64,000 bases of DNA from Bradyrhizobium neotropicale (GTDB lineage Bacteria; Pseudomonadota; Alphaproteobacteria; Rhizobiales; Xanthobacteraceae): the NCBI RefSeq assembly GCF_001641695.1, contig NZ_LSEF01000073.1:1-64000 (forward strand), given 5' to 3'. Both the position numbers and the translations under genes were made by a program. The first letter of the stretch is position 1, and the number at the start of each line of letters is the position of its first letter. The notes under the pieces were generated by a model. It was not told where the DNA came from, made no database searches, and saw nothing but the letters and a program-made list of their open reading frames with translations. Of this stretch, positions 32,592-43,045 are shown piece by piece.

Positions 32592-33578
32592 TCAGGCGAC
32601 GAAGTTGCCGCCAAGCTCGTCTTCGATGTGAATGCGGATGATATCGTCGAAGCTCTGCTCGGCGGTGGTGAAGCCGAGCTCGCGCGAGCGCTTCGCATCG
32701 AAATTGCGCGGCCATCCGCCGACGATGCCGACGATGAAGGGATCCGGCTCGCGCTTGATGCGCGCGGCGACTTTCTCGCCAGCGACGCGCTTCAGGGCGG
32801 CGATCTGCTCGCCGACGGTTGCGGACAGGCCGGGCATGGTGAGGTTGCGGCGCGGACCGACAGCGGCGAGATCCATCGTGCCGGCATGGAGCAGGAAGCC
32901 CACGGCAGAGCGCGGCGTGGCGTGCCAGTGGCGGACGTCCTCCGAGACCGGCAGGATCGCCTCCTTGCCGGCAAGCGGCTCGCGCAGGATGTTGGAGAAG
33001 AAGCCGGATGCCGCCTTGTTGGGCAGGCCGGGCCGGATGCAGATGGTCGGCAGGCGGATGCCGATGCCGTCGAGGAAGCCGCGGCGCGAATAGTCGGCGA
33101 GCAGCAGTTCGCCGATCGCCTTCTGGGTGCCGTAGCTGAGCAACGGCGTGTGGAAGAACTCGTCGCCGATCGCGTCCGGGAACGGCGCGCCGAACACCGC
33201 GATCGAGGACGTGAACACCACGCGCGGCTTGTAGCCGCCGCCCGCAAGGCGGATGGCGTCGAGCAGCATCCGCGTGCCGTCGAGATTGATGCGGTAGCCC
33301 TTGTCGAAATCGAGCTCGGCTTCGCCGGAGACGATGGCGGCGAGATGGAAGATCACGTCCGGACGGCCCGCGATCAGCTTCTCAGCCGCGCCCGGCACGG
33401 CGAAGTCACCCGACACGGTCTCGACGGGAAAGCCGGCCTTTTCCGGCTTCTTCGGCTCGACCACGTCATGCATGGTCAATTTTGTGATGTCGCTCTTGCC
33501 GAGCCGGCCGTCGCGCAGCAGCCGTTCACAGAGTTTGCGGCCGACCATGCCGGCAGCGCCCAGAACCAGAATGTGCAA
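32592..33578 (-). CDS. denD: DenD-like NAD-dependent dehydrogenase (SDR/epimerase fold)
   Basis: A 328-residue extended SDR. The NAD-binding GAAGMVG is at 7-13, and the catalytic SSIAVFG (124-130) and Y149-x-x-x-K153 are intact. Long stretches (RPDVIFHLAAIVSGEAE, GIGIRLPTICIRPG, DVRHWHATPRSAVGFL) match what I recall of D-erythronate 2-dehydrogenases. Its place in a sugar-acid operon fits oxidation of an aldonate, although the tetronate kinase and decarboxylase normally found with denD are absent. The substrate may therefore differ. Confidence 0.78.
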   Translation of the reverse strand: MHILVLGAAGMVGRKLCERLLRDGRLGKSDITKLTMHDVVEPKKPEKAGFPVETVSGDFAVPGAAEKLIAGRPDVIFHLAAIVSGEAELDFDKGYRINLDGTRMLLDAIRLAGGGYKPRVVFTSSIAVFGAPFPDAIGDEFFHTPLLSYGTQKAIGELLLADYSRRGFLDGIGIRLPTICIRPGLPNKAASGFFSNILREPLAGKEAILPVSEDVRHWHATPRSAVGFLLHAGTMDLAAVGPRRNLTMPGLSATVGEQIAALKRVAGEKVAARIKREPDPFIVGIVGGWPRNFDAKRSRELGFTTAEQSFDDIIRIHIEDELGGNFVA

Positions 33579-33602
33579 GAGCCTACTCCTTCTTTTTGGT
33601 TA

Positions 33603-33642
33603 GAGAACGCGCCGCGCTTGATACGCTTCTTGGCGCGTTCTC
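33603..33642. promoter_or_regulatory. Intra-operon stem-loop between transporter and enzyme genes
   Basis: gagaacgcgcc and ggcgcgttctc are exact 11-bp arms around an 18-nt loop, lying between the permease stop and the DenD-like start. No T-run follows. It could terminate some transcripts or stabilise mRNA ends, so that importer and enzyme genes are expressed at different levels. Confidence 0.5.
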
Positions 33643-33658
33643 ATGGCAGGCCCGCAGG

Positions 33659-34582
33659 TCACTCCTTCACGGCGCCGGTCATCGCCGACACATAGTGCTC
33701 AACGAAGAAGGCGTAAAGGATGACGAGCGGCAGCGAGCCGGCCAGCGCTCCTGCCATCAGCGAGCCCCAGCGGTAGATGTCACCGTCCACGAACTCGTTG
33801 ACGATCGCGACCGGCACGGTCTTGTTGCTGGTCGATTGCAGGAACGTCAGCGCGTAGATGAACTCGTTCCAGCACAGCGTGAAGCAAAAGATGAAGGCCG
33901 AGATCAGGCCGGGTATCGCGAGCGGCAGCACGATCTTGATCAGGATCTGCCAGCGGCTGGCACCATCGATCAGCGCGCACTCCTCGAGCTCGAACGGGAT
34001 GGTCTTGAAATAGCCCATCAGCAGCCAGGTCGAGAACGGGATCAGGATCGTCGGATAGGTCAGGATCAGCGCCAACGGCGAGTCGAACAGGCCGTACTGG
34101 AACACGACGGTGGCGAGCGGAATGAACAGGATCGACGGCGGCACGAGATAGGCGAGGAAGATCAGTCCCCCGACGAGATTGGCCCCCTTGTAGCGCAGCC
34201 GCACGATGGCATAGGCGGCCAGCACGCTGGCGAAAATCGAAAGCACCGTCGCGCAGACGGCGACGTACATCGTGTTCCAGAGCCAGTGCGGGTAGTAGCT
34301 CTCGAACAACAGCTTGTGGAAGTGCTTGAACGTCGGATTCCAGGTCCAGAACGGATTGTACCGTTCGAGGTCGAGCAGCTGGTCGTCGGGCTTCACCGAC
34401 GTCAGCGCCATCCAGTAGAACGGGAACAGCAGGATGAAGACGATGATCGCGAGCGGCAGATAGAGCGTCACGATCCTGCGCGGCACCGACTGCAGATAGC
34501 TCATGCCCTCGCTGTGATCGGCACGCGCCGGCGTCGATATGACGGCCTTGAGATCGACTTTCGAGGCAGGAAGATCAGTCAT
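33659..34582 (-). CDS. ABC sugar transporter permease (MalG-type)
   Basis: A 307-residue inner-membrane permease with six expected spans. The cytoplasmic EAA loop reads EECALIDGASRWQILIKIVLPLAIPG, which contacts the ATPase. The C-terminus (VEHYVSAMTGAVKE) matches the MalG/UgpE branch that serves carbohydrate importers. Its start overlaps the end of the companion permease by 8 bp, a sign of translational coupling. It belongs to the four-gene importer at 33659-38026. Confidence 0.92.
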   Translation of the reverse strand: MTDLPASKVDLKAVISTPARADHSEGMSYLQSVPRRIVTLYLPLAIIVFILLFPFYWMALTSVKPDDQLLDLERYNPFWTWNPTFKHFHKLLFESYYPHWLWNTMYVAVCATVLSIFASVLAAYAIVRLRYKGANLVGGLIFLAYLVPPSILFIPLATVVFQYGLFDSPLALILTYPTILIPFSTWLLMGYFKTIPFELEECALIDGASRWQILIKIVLPLAIPGLISAFIFCFTLCWNEFIYALTFLQSTSNKTVPVAIVNEFVDGDIYRWGSLMAGALAGSLPLVILYAFFVEHYVSAMTGAVKE

Positions 34583-35528
34583 TGCTTTCTCCCTGTTGCC
34601 ACTTGCGCCGCTGCAGACCGAACCAGGAGACCATGATCGCAGCGAGCAGGAACGGAATCATGGCGCTCGAGATCGCGGCCCCCTCGCCCAGCTGCCCGGC
34701 GATGATCGCGCGCTGATAGGACAGGGTCGCCATCAGATGAGTGGCGTTGACCGGGCCGCCGCGGGTCATCGCCCAGATCAGCTGGAAGTCGGTAAAGGTG
34801 AAGAGCACCGAAAACGTCATGACGACGGCAATGATCGGCGTCAGCAGCGGATAGGTGATGTGCCGGAACATCTGCCAGCGCGACGCGCCGTCGAGGGTTG
34901 CAGCCTCATAGAGCGACGGCGAGACGGTCTGCAGCCCCGCGAGCAGCGTGATCGCGACGAACGGAACGCCGCGCCAGACATTGGCGAAGATCACGCAGAT
35001 GCGTGCCCAGGTGGTGTCGCCCAGGAAATTGATGTTCTGACTGATCAGTCCGAGATGCTTCAACGACCAGGAGATGATCGAGAATTGCGAGTCGAAGATC
35101 CACCAGAAGGCGAGCGCCGACAGCACCGTCGGAACGATGAAGGGAATGAGGACCATTGCGCGCAGCATCGCCTTGAAAGGCATGTGCTCGTTCAACAGCA
35201 GCGCGAGGTACAGCCCAATGCCGAATTTGAAGGCGCTGGCGACGAAGGTGTAGAGCAGCGTGTTGGTCACCGACAACCAGAAGATGGCGTCGTCCCAGAG
35301 CCACTCATAGTTCTCGGTTCCGATAAACTGCCCGACCCTGCCGATGCGGGTGTCCGTGAAGGACAGCCAGATGCCGAGCCCCAGCGGATAGGCCAGGAAG
35401 AAGATCAGGAACGCCATGGCCGGCAGCATGAACCAGAAGCCGAGCCAGTTGCGATTGTGTTTGAGCTGGGTCCAGGCGTTGACCTCTCTCATCTGAGGCC
35501 TGGCCCGGGGAACTACGACATCAGCCAT
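34575..35528 (-). CDS. ABC sugar transporter permease (MalF-type)
   Basis: A 317-residue inner-membrane permease. After a short cytoplasmic start there are six spans, with the EAA motif in YEAATLDGASRWQMFRHITYPLL. It pairs with the downstream permease to form the membrane channel. The binding-protein gene lies 64 bp upstream on the same strand. Only short periplasmic loops are present, which fits the shorter UgpA-like branch rather than enterobacterial MalF. Confidence 0.92.
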   Translation of the reverse strand: MADVVVPRARPQMREVNAWTQLKHNRNWLGFWFMLPAMAFLIFFLAYPLGLGIWLSFTDTRIGRVGQFIGTENYEWLWDDAIFWLSVTNTLLYTFVASAFKFGIGLYLALLLNEHMPFKAMLRAMVLIPFIVPTVLSALAFWWIFDSQFSIISWSLKHLGLISQNINFLGDTTWARICVIFANVWRGVPFVAITLLAGLQTVSPSLYEAATLDGASRWQMFRHITYPLLTPIIAVVMTFSVLFTFTDFQLIWAMTRGGPVNATHLMATLSYQRAIIAGQLGEGAAISSAMIPFLLAAIMVSWFGLQRRKWQQGESND

Positions 35529-35592
35529 GCCCGATATCCCTGATCGAAGTGTTGACGAGCGGGCGGCCAGACTGCCGCCCGCTCCGTGACCC

Positions 35593-36912
35593 TCAGCGAT
35601 AGATGCGCTTCAGCTGGCGCTCGGCTTCCACCATCGCGCCCTTCGCATCCTTGGAGCCGGTGCAATAGTTGGCGAACATGTCGACGACGATGAAGTCGGC
35701 GATTGCGGTTGCCGCCTTCTCGCCGACCGTGCCGATGCCGGACGCCGGCAGGGTGCGCTTCGAAGCCTGGGAGAACACGAAGTTCTTGGGATCCGCCGTC
35801 CAGATCGGCGCCGACTCATAGGCGTTCAAGGTCTGCGTCAGATAGCCTTGCGCGCCATCCAGCCACTTCTCGTAGTTTTCCTTCTCCAGCATGAAGGCGA
35901 CGAAGGCCTTCGCCGCGTTCGGATATTTGGTGAAGTTGAAGGCGAGGATCGGCAGCGCAAGCTGCAGCTCGGTCGGCTTGCCGATCGGCCCTACCGGCCA
36001 AAGCGCGTGATAGGTGTCCTCGGCAAGCTCCTTCTTGGTCGGATCGGTCTTGGCGGCCACGTAGATCGAGATGCCGTTCGCCGTGCAATAGAGCTCGCCG
36101 GCGAGGAACGCCTTGTTGTTGGAGGAATCGTTCCAGGACGGCGTGCCCGGGATGAAGCTCTCGTACAGCGCCTTGCAATATTCCAGCGCCTTTGCCGTCT
36201 CCGGCGAGTTGATGATGATCTTGTCGTTCTGGTCGACCGTGTAGGCGCCGTGCCCCCACAGCACCCAGTGCAGCCACGAATTGGCGTCGCCCGACGCATG
36301 GCCGAGAGCGAAGCCGGCCGGCGTGTTGTTCGCCTTGAGGGCCTTGCACATCTCGAGGAAGCTGGGGAAGTCCTTCGGGAACTCCTTGAAGCCCGCCTTG
36401 TCGAGCGCCGACTTGCGGTAGGTCATGTAACCGCCGTTGGTCGCGACGGGAATGCCGAGCCAGTCGTCGCCGAGCTTGCAGGTCTTGGCGGCCGCATCCG
36501 TCCAGCCGCCATATTTCTTGCCGAGATAATCGGCGACGTCGTTCATCTTCAGCACTTTGGTGGGGAAGAGCTGCGGCAGCGTGTGCAAGCCCCAGGCGAG
36601 ATCGAGCCCGGAGCCGGTATTGGCTGCAACCGAAGCCTTCGGCTGCACGTCCTCGAAGGATTCGCTGAACACGTTCATCTCGGTGCCGGTCGCTGTCTTG
36701 AACGCTGCGACCATTGCGTTGAACGCATCGTCCTCCTGCGGCACGAAACGCTTCCAGCGCATCACGGTCAGCTTGGCGCCCGGCTCCGCCTTCCACGGCG
36801 AGCTCTGCGCCCAGGCCTTGGCGAACTCGAACAGTGCCGGCCCAGTCAGCATGCCGGTGGCAGCCAGAGCCGTTCCGCCTTGAAGCAGAGTCCGGCGGGT
36901 AAAGTCTTGCAT
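35593..36912 (-). CDS. ABC sugar transporter substrate-binding protein
   Basis: A 439-residue extracellular binding protein of the family 1 (MalE/UgpB) fold. It begins with a Tat-type signal: TRRTLLQGG at 5-13, a hydrophobic stretch, then a likely cut near WAQ at 33-36. The mature part carries LTVMRWKRFVPQEDDAFNAMV and NGGYMTYRKSAL, typical of sugar binders. A gggagg motif precedes the ATG. Export in folded form by Tat is less common for this family but frequent in rhizobia. The ligand is unknown; a sugar or sugar acid is inferred from context. Confidence 0.9.
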   Translation of the reverse strand: MQDFTRRTLLQGGTALAATGMLTGPALFEFAKAWAQSSPWKAEPGAKLTVMRWKRFVPQEDDAFNAMVAAFKTATGTEMNVFSESFEDVQPKASVAANTGSGLDLAWGLHTLPQLFPTKVLKMNDVADYLGKKYGGWTDAAAKTCKLGDDWLGIPVATNGGYMTYRKSALDKAGFKEFPKDFPSFLEMCKALKANNTPAGFALGHASGDANSWLHWVLWGHGAYTVDQNDKIIINSPETAKALEYCKALYESFIPGTPSWNDSSNNKAFLAGELYCTANGISIYVAAKTDPTKKELAEDTYHALWPVGPIGKPTELQLALPILAFNFTKYPNAAKAFVAFMLEKENYEKWLDGAQGYLTQTLNAYESAPIWTADPKNFVFSQASKRTLPASGIGTVGEKAATAIADFIVVDMFANYCTGSKDAKGAMVEAERQLKRIYR

Positions 36913-36958
36913 GTCGTCCTCCCTGTGATGCTTTTTATTGTCTTGCTATGGTCTTGCG

Positions 36959-38026
<1,068 letters not shown>

Positions 38027-38228
38027 CTAGCTCCCTCCTCACGAATCCACGACGCCCCTAGCGCCGCGACCGTCTTGTTCTTTCAGGCTTCACCGACCGA
38101 AGCCCGATCTTAACGGGCGACATTGTCGGCAGTTTGTGCGGTTTTGGCAATTTGTCTTTGGTTAGTATTTGCTGGTAGCGCTGTCAACGTTCCTTTGTTT
38201 GCGGGAGGGCCTGTGCTATGAGCAGCAA
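38027..38228. promoter_or_regulatory. Divergent promoter region of importer operon and lacI
   Basis: A 202-bp gap between the ATPase start and the lacI start. It is A+T-richer around 38140-38170. It contains the operator at 38173-38186, 147 bp from the ATPase start and 43 bp from the lacI start. Promoter elements were not resolved. Confidence 0.5.
38173..38186. promoter_or_regulatory. LacI-type operator 1
   Basis: tggtagcgctgtca is a near-palindrome with the central CG step typical of LacI/GalR sites. It agrees at 12 of 14 positions with the reverse complement of the site at 39303-39316 (shared pattern TGGTARCGCTRTCA). It lies between the importer operon and lacI. Confidence 0.72.
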
Positions 38229-39305
38229 ATGGGTCGAAAGCGCACCAAGTCAGGCAAAATCCGGCTGGCGGAAGTCGCCGAGCTTGCCGGCGTCAGCCCG
38301 ATCACGGCCTCCCGCTTCTTCCGCAATCCCGAGGCCTTGTCGGTCGCCAAGCGGGCCCGGGTCGAAAGCGCCGCCAAGGAGCTCGGCTATGTGCCGAACC
38401 TCGCGGCGCGCGCGCTGGCCTCGCAGCGCACCGAGGTGATCGGCGTCCTAATCCCCTCGCTCACCAACAACGTGTTCTCGGACGTGCTGCGCGGCATCTA
38501 TGATGCCTCCGAAGGCAGCCGCTATTCGATCCAGCTCTCCAACACCCGCTACAGCATCCTCCAGGAGGAGAGACTGTTGCGGCTATTTCTGGCGCAGAAG
38601 CCGGCCGGGCTGATCGTCACAGGGATCGACCAGACCGCGGAATCACGCGCGATGATGGAGGCGGCCGACTGCCCGATCGTGCAGATCATGGAGCTCGGAC
38701 CCAGTCCCGTCGACATGATGATCGGCTTTTCGCACTATGATGCAGCGCGCGCGGCGGTTGCGCACTTGTTCGCGCAGGGCTGTCGCCGGATTGGATTCGT
38801 GGGGGCGCGCATGGACCCGCGGGTGCAGCGGCGGCTCGACGGCTATGTCTCGGCCATGAAGGACACCGCGCTGTACGAGCAGCGTCTCGTCGTCACGACC
38901 GCCACACCGACCTCGGTGACGCTCGGCGGCGCCCTGTTCGCCGATCTGCTGGCGCGGGAGCCTGGCATCGATGGGGTGTTCTGCGCCAACGACGACCTCG
39001 CGCTCGGCGTGCTGTTTGAATGCCGTCGCCGGGAGATCGAAGTGCCCGAGCAGATCGCGATCGTCGGCTTCAACGATCTCGAATTCATGGCAAGCACCGT
39101 CCCCACCCTGACCAGCGTGCGCACCAACCGCTATGAGATGGGCCGCACCGCCGCCACGATGCTGGTCGAGGCGATCGAAGGACGGCGACCGGAGGAGCCG
39201 GTGCTCGATCTCGGCTTCAAGGTGATCGAACGGCAGAGCTCGCTGGCGCAGCGCGCGGAGAGCCAGCCAATGGTGTCCGAACTGGTGGCGGATCGAACAA
39301 AATGA
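38229..39305 (+). CDS. LacI-family transcriptional regulator
   Basis: A 358-residue regulator. The N-terminal helix-turn-helix and hinge are at about 10-70 (IRLAEVAELAGVSPITASRFFRNPEALS, then YVPNLAARALASQRT), followed by a periplasmic-binding-protein-like effector domain. It diverges from the sugar importer and is followed by the dehydratase gene. Near-identical operators lie on each side of the gene, so it most likely represses both units until a sugar or sugar acid binds. ATG 38229 lacks a strong ribosome-binding site, and the frame is open from 38169. Confidence 0.9.
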   Translation: MGRKRTKSGKIRLAEVAELAGVSPITASRFFRNPEALSVAKRARVESAAKELGYVPNLAARALASQRTEVIGVLIPSLTNNVFSDVLRGIYDASEGSRYSIQLSNTRYSILQEERLLRLFLAQKPAGLIVTGIDQTAESRAMMEAADCPIVQIMELGPSPVDMMIGFSHYDAARAAVAHLFAQGCRRIGFVGARMDPRVQRRLDGYVSAMKDTALYEQRLVVTTATPTSVTLGGALFADLLAREPGIDGVFCANDDLALGVLFECRRREIEVPEQIAIVGFNDLEFMASTVPTLTSVRTNRYEMGRTAATMLVEAIEGRRPEEPVLDLGFKVIERQSSLAQRAESQPMVSELVADRTK

Positions 39306-39316
39306 TAGCGTTACCA
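39303..39316. promoter_or_regulatory. LacI-type operator 2
   Basis: tgatagcgttacca reads TGGTAACGCTATCA on the other strand and matches operator 1 except for two A/G changes. It overlaps the lacI stop codon (39303-39305) and lies 136 bp upstream of the dehydratase start. This suggests that the same LacI protein controls the dehydratase unit. Confidence 0.72.
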
Positions 39317-39451
39317 ACCGCCCATGACTAGTATCGCACTTGTGAGGAAATGACCCGCCGCGGCAAACGATCCATCGTCCGCGCCGTTGGGCATCGCACA
39401 AGCCGACAACGCAAGACCGACGCCAGTGCGTTTGCATTGCAGGAGAGACCA

Positions 39452-41281
39452 ATGACAAAAAAACCAACCAACGGGCAAGCGCCCGCCAGCAACGGCAGTC
39501 GCCGGCACCTTCGTTCCCAGGAATGGTTCAACAACCCGCATAATCCCGGCATGACCGCGCTCTATATGGAGCGCTATCTCAATTACGGCCTCACCCGTGC
39601 CGAGCTGCAGTCCGGCAAGCCGATCATCGGCATCGCGCAGACCGGCAACGACCTCTCCCCCTGCAACCGCCACCATATCGAGCTCGCCCATCGCGTCCGC
39701 GAAGGCATCCGCGAGGCCGGCGGCATCGCGATGGAATTTCCAACCCATCCGATCCAGGAGACCGGCAAGCGCCCGACCGCGGCGCTCGATCGCAACCTTG
39801 CCTATCTCGGCCTGGTCGAGATCCTGTACGGCTATCCGCTCGACGGCGTCGTGCTGACCACCGGCTGCGACAAGACCACGCCGGCCTGCATGATGGCGGC
39901 CGCCACCGTGAACCTGCCGGCGATCGTGCTGTCGGGCGGCCCGATGCTCAACGGCTGGCACGACGGCGAGCGCACCGGCTCCGGCACCATCGTCTGGAAG
40001 TCGCGCGAGCGGCTCGCCGCCGGCGAGATCGACTATGAGGAGTTCATGGAGATCGTGGCGTCGTCGGCGCCCTCGGTCGGCCATTGCAACACCATGGGCA
40101 CCGCCTCGACCATGAACGGGCTTGCCGAAGCCCTGGGCTTCTCGCTGCCGGGCTGCGCGGCGATCCCGGCGCCCTATCGCGAGCGCGGCCAGATCGCCTA
40201 CGAGACGGGCAAGCGCATCGTCGAGATGGTCTGGGAGGATCTGAAGCCCTCGGACATCCTGACCCGCAAGGCGTTCGAGAACTGCATCGTGATCAACTCG
40301 GCGATCGGCGGCTCGACCAACGCGCCGATCCACATCAACGCGCTGGCGCGCCACATCGGCGTGGAGCTGTCGATCGACGACTGGCAGAAATACGGCCACG
40401 GCGTGCCGCTGCTCGTCAACATGCAGCCGGCCGGCTTCTATCTCGGCGAGGAATTTCACCGCGCCGGCGGCATACCGGCTGTGGTGCGCGAGCTGATGCA
40501 GCACAAGCGCATCCATGAGGACGCGGTCACGGTTAACGGCCGCGGCATTGGCGAGAACTGCAAGGATGCGCCCAAGCCCGACAACGACGTGATCTGGAAT
40601 TACGACAAGCCGCTGGTGAAGGACGCCGGCTTCCTTGTGCTGAGAGGCAACCTGTTCGACTCCGCGATCATGAAGACCAGCGTGATCTCCAAGGAGTTTC
40701 GCGACCGCTACCTCAGCAACCCGAAGGACCTCAACGCCTTCGAGGGCCGCGCCATCGTGTTCGAGGGGCCCGAGGACTATCACGAGCGGATCGACGATCC
40801 CTCGCTCGACATCGACGAGCGCTGTGTGCTGTTCATCCGCGGCACCGGCCCGATCGGCTATCCCGGCGGCGCCGAGGTCGTGAACATGCAGCCACCCGCG
40901 GCGCTGATCAAACGCGGCATCCTGTCCCTGCCCTGCATCGGCGACGGCCGCCAGTCCGGCACCTCGGGCTCGCCGTCGATCCTCAACGCCTCGCCGGAAG
41001 CCGCCGCCAATGGCGGGCTCGCGATTCTCAAGACCGGCGACAAGGTGCGCATCGACCTCAACAAGGGCAGCGCCAACATCCTGATCTCCGACGACGAGGT
41101 GAAGAAGCGCCACGCCGAGCTGACGGCCAATGGCGGCTTCAAGCATCCGCCGAACCAGACGCCCTGGCAGGAGATCTATCGCAACACCGTCGGCCAGCAG
41201 TCGACCGGGGCCTGCATGGAGCTCGCCACGCGCTATCAGAACGTCGCCGGCACATTCGGTGTGGCGCGGGACAACCACTAG
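39452..41281 (+). CDS. IlvD/Edd-family sugar-acid dehydratase (xylonate-dehydratase-like)
   Basis: A 609-residue Fe-S dehydratase. C71, C139 ([10 protein letters not shown]) and C212 ([11 protein letters not shown]) are the expected cluster ligands. The full length, including the C-terminal TPWQEIYR block, resembles Caulobacter D-xylonate dehydratase (XylD) as I remember it. The enzyme would turn an aldonate into a 2-keto-3-deoxy acid. ATG 39452 has aggaga upstream; the open frame extends to 39350. It lies under the second LacI operator and precedes two SDR dehydrogenases. Arabonate or fuconate are alternative substrates. Confidence 0.85.
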   Translation: MTKKPTNGQAPASNGSRRHLRSQEWFNNPHNPGMTALYMERYLNYGLTRAELQSGKPIIGIAQTGNDLSPCNRHHIELAHRVREGIREAGGIAMEFPTHPIQETGKRPTAALDRNLAYLGLVEILYGYPLDGVVLTTGCDKTTPACMMAAATVNLPAIVLSGGPMLNGWHDGERTGSGTIVWKSRERLAAGEIDYEEFMEIVASSAPSVGHCNTMGTASTMNGLAEALGFSLPGCAAIPAPYRERGQIAYETGKRIVEMVWEDLKPSDILTRKAFENCIVINSAIGGSTNAPIHINALARHIGVELSIDDWQKYGHGVPLLVNMQPAGFYLGEEFHRAGGIPAVVRELMQHKRIHEDAVTVNGRGIGENCKDAPKPDNDVIWNYDKPLVKDAGFLVLRGNLFDSAIMKTSVISKEFRDRYLSNPKDLNAFEGRAIVFEGPEDYHERIDDPSLDIDERCVLFIRGTGPIGYPGGAEVVNMQPPAALIKRGILSLPCIGDGRQSGTSGSPSILNASPEAAANGGLAILKTGDKVRIDLNKGSANILISDDEVKKRHAELTANGGFKHPPNQTPWQEIYRNTVGQQSTGACMELATRYQNVAGTFGVARDNH

Positions 41282-41290
41282 CAACGACAT

Positions 41291-41378
41291 CGTCATTGCG
41301 AGCGAAGCGAAGCAATCCAGAGTTATCTCCGCGGAGACACCCTGGATTGCGTCGTCGCAAGCGCTCCTCGCAATGACG
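41291..41378. repeat. Palindromic intergenic repeat, family F
   Basis: cgtcattgcgagcg... and ...cgctcctcgcaatgacg are the outer arms, with inner arms gcaatccag/ctggattgc. Total length is about 88 bp. It lies between the dehydratase and first SDR genes without a clear break in the operon. Confidence 0.82.
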
Positions 41379-41415
41379 AGCCAACAGACACATTCAAGGT
41401 GAGGAGAACAAGAAA

Positions 41416-42147
41416 ATGGCAGACCGCCTCAAGGGAAAACGCGCCGTTGTCACCGCCGCAGCCGCGGGCATCGGGCGTGCATGCGCAATCGCATTCGCGC
41501 GTGAAGGCGCAACCGTGATCGCCACCGACATCAACGAGAGCGGCATCGCCAGCCTCGGCAAGGAGGGCATCGCCGAGACGGCCAAGCTCGACGTTCGCAA
41601 CAGCGCCGACGTCAACGCCTTCGCCAAGCGCATCGGCAAGGTCGATATCCTGCTCAACGCGGCGGGCTTCGTGCACCACGGCACCATCCTGGACTGCTCG
41701 GAAGAGGATTGGGATTTTTCGTTCGACCTCAACGTCAAGTCCATGCACCGGACCATCAAGGCGTTTCTGCCGGCAATGCTGGCCGGCGGGGGCGGCAGCA
41801 TTGTCAACATCTCGTCCTGCGCGGCGCTCAGGCCACCGGCCAATCGTTATGCCTACAGCGCATCCAAGGCGGCAGTGTCGCTCTTGACGCGCGCGGTTGC
41901 GCTCGACTTCATCACGCAAGGCATCCGCTGCAACAGCATCTGCCCCGGCACCGTCGAGACACCGTCGATGCTCGACCGTGCCGCCGCCCAGGGCCCGCAG
42001 GGCAAGGAGATGTTCATCTCCCGACAGAAGATGGGTCGGCTCGGCACCGCGGAGGAAATCGCGGCCATGGCCGTCTATCTCGGCAGCGACGAAAGCGCGT
42101 TCACCACCGGCGTCGACCTCGTCGTCGACGGCGGCTACATGCTCTGA
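41416..42147 (+). CDS. SDR dehydrogenase, DHRS6/2-keto-3-deoxy-L-fuconate-dehydrogenase-like
   Basis: A 243-residue classical short-chain dehydrogenase. Catalytic S133/S134, Y147 and K151 are present. The nucleotide motif is an unusual TAAAAGIG instead of TGxxxGIG. VDILLNAAGFVHHGTILDCSEEDWDFSFDLNVKSM and QGIRCNSICPGTVETPS are strikingly like human DHRS6/BDH2. Bacterial relatives oxidise 2-keto-3-deoxy sugar acids such as 2-keto-3-deoxy-L-fuconate. That role would follow the dehydratase encoded just upstream. gaggag precedes the ATG. Confidence 0.85.
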   Translation: MADRLKGKRAVVTAAAAGIGRACAIAFAREGATVIATDINESGIASLGKEGIAETAKLDVRNSADVNAFAKRIGKVDILLNAAGFVHHGTILDCSEEDWDFSFDLNVKSMHRTIKAFLPAMLAGGGGSIVNISSCAALRPPANRYAYSASKAAVSLLTRAVALDFITQGIRCNSICPGTVETPSMLDRAAAQGPQGKEMFISRQKMGRLGTAEEIAAMAVYLGSDESAFTTGVDLVVDGGYML

Positions 42148-42152
42148 TCACG

Positions 42153-42249
42153 CCTCATCCCGAGAAGGCGCGACCAGCTCCGTCTCGAGGGATGGGCCAC
42201 GAGCTTCATGGTTCGAGACGCTCGCAAAAGCGGGCTCCTCACCATGAGG
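42153..42249. repeat. Palindromic intergenic repeat, family B copy 3
   Basis: cctcatccc...gtctcgagggatg, then cttcatggttcgagacgctcgc paired with gcgggctcctcaccatgagg. It has the same plan as 19183 and 24853. It contributes apparent upstream start codons (42208 and 42244) to the next reading frame, which are probably not used. Confidence 0.8.
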
Positions 42250-42270
42250 GATAGAGAACGGGGATTCTGC

Positions 42271-43017
42271 ATGAACAAGATCGATCTGAACGGCCGCGTT
42301 GCCATCGTCACGGGCGGCGCGCAGGGCTTTGGCCGCGCCATCGCCGAACGTTTCGTCGCCTCCGGCGCCAAGGTCGCGATCTGGGATTTTGATGCGAACC
42401 TGGCCGAGAAGACTGCCAAGGAGATCGGCGGCGACGCGCGCGTCTTCAAGGTCGACATCACTGACACTGCCGCAGTCGAGCAGGCGCGCGATGCCACTTT
42501 GGCTGCCTTCGGCAAGATCGACATCCTCGTCAACAATGCCGGTATCGCCGGCGTCAACAAGAGCGTCTGGGAGACCGACCTCGAGGAATGGCGGAAAGTC
42601 CTGCGCATCAACCTCGACGGCCCCTTCATCTGTTGCAAGGCGATCGTGCCCGCGATGCTCAAGCAGAAATACGGGCGGATCGTGAACATCGCCTCGATCG
42701 CCGGCAAGGAAGGCAATCCCAACGCGGCGCACTACTCGGCCTCCAAGGCCGGACTGATCGCGCTGACGAAATCGCTCGGCAAGGAGCTCGCCGCGCATGA
42801 CATCCTCGTGAATGCGGTGACGCCGGCCGCGGCGAAAACCGCGATCTTCGACCAGATGACGCAGCAGCATATCGACTTCATGCTGTCAAAAATCCCGAAG
42901 GGTCGCTTCGTGCTGGTGGAAGAGCTTGCCGCGATGGTGGCCTGGCTTGCATCCGAAGATTGTGCCTTCTCCACCGGCGCGGTGTTTGATATTTCCGGTG
43001 GCCGGGCGACCTACTGA
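42271..43017 (+). CDS. SDR-family dehydrogenase
   Basis: A 248-residue classical SDR. TGGAQGFG (14-21) binds NAD(P), NNAG follows at 88-91, and S142, Y155 and K159 form the active site. It resembles 3-oxoacyl-ACP reductase-like and sugar-acid dehydrogenases. ATG 42271 is chosen because the open frame before it lies within a repeat. It is the third enzyme gene after the LacI operator, so it probably acts on an intermediate of the same sugar-acid route. The substrate is unknown. Confidence 0.85.
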   Translation: MNKIDLNGRVAIVTGGAQGFGRAIAERFVASGAKVAIWDFDANLAEKTAKEIGGDARVFKVDITDTAAVEQARDATLAAFGKIDILVNNAGIAGVNKSVWETDLEEWRKVLRINLDGPFICCKAIVPAMLKQKYGRIVNIASIAGKEGNPNAAHYSASKAGLIALTKSLGKELAAHDILVNAVTPAAAKTAIFDQMTQQHIDFMLSKIPKGRFVLVEELAAMVAWLASEDCAFSTGAVFDISGGRATY

Positions 43018-43045
43018 GACATTGGACGCCCTTAAGGGGGCGACC

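Noticed and set aside
39311-41296. 661-codon minus-strand frame opposite the dehydratase gene
   Set aside because: The plus strand carries all three Fe-S cysteines and full-length similarity to sugar-acid dehydratases; the antisense product has no motif.
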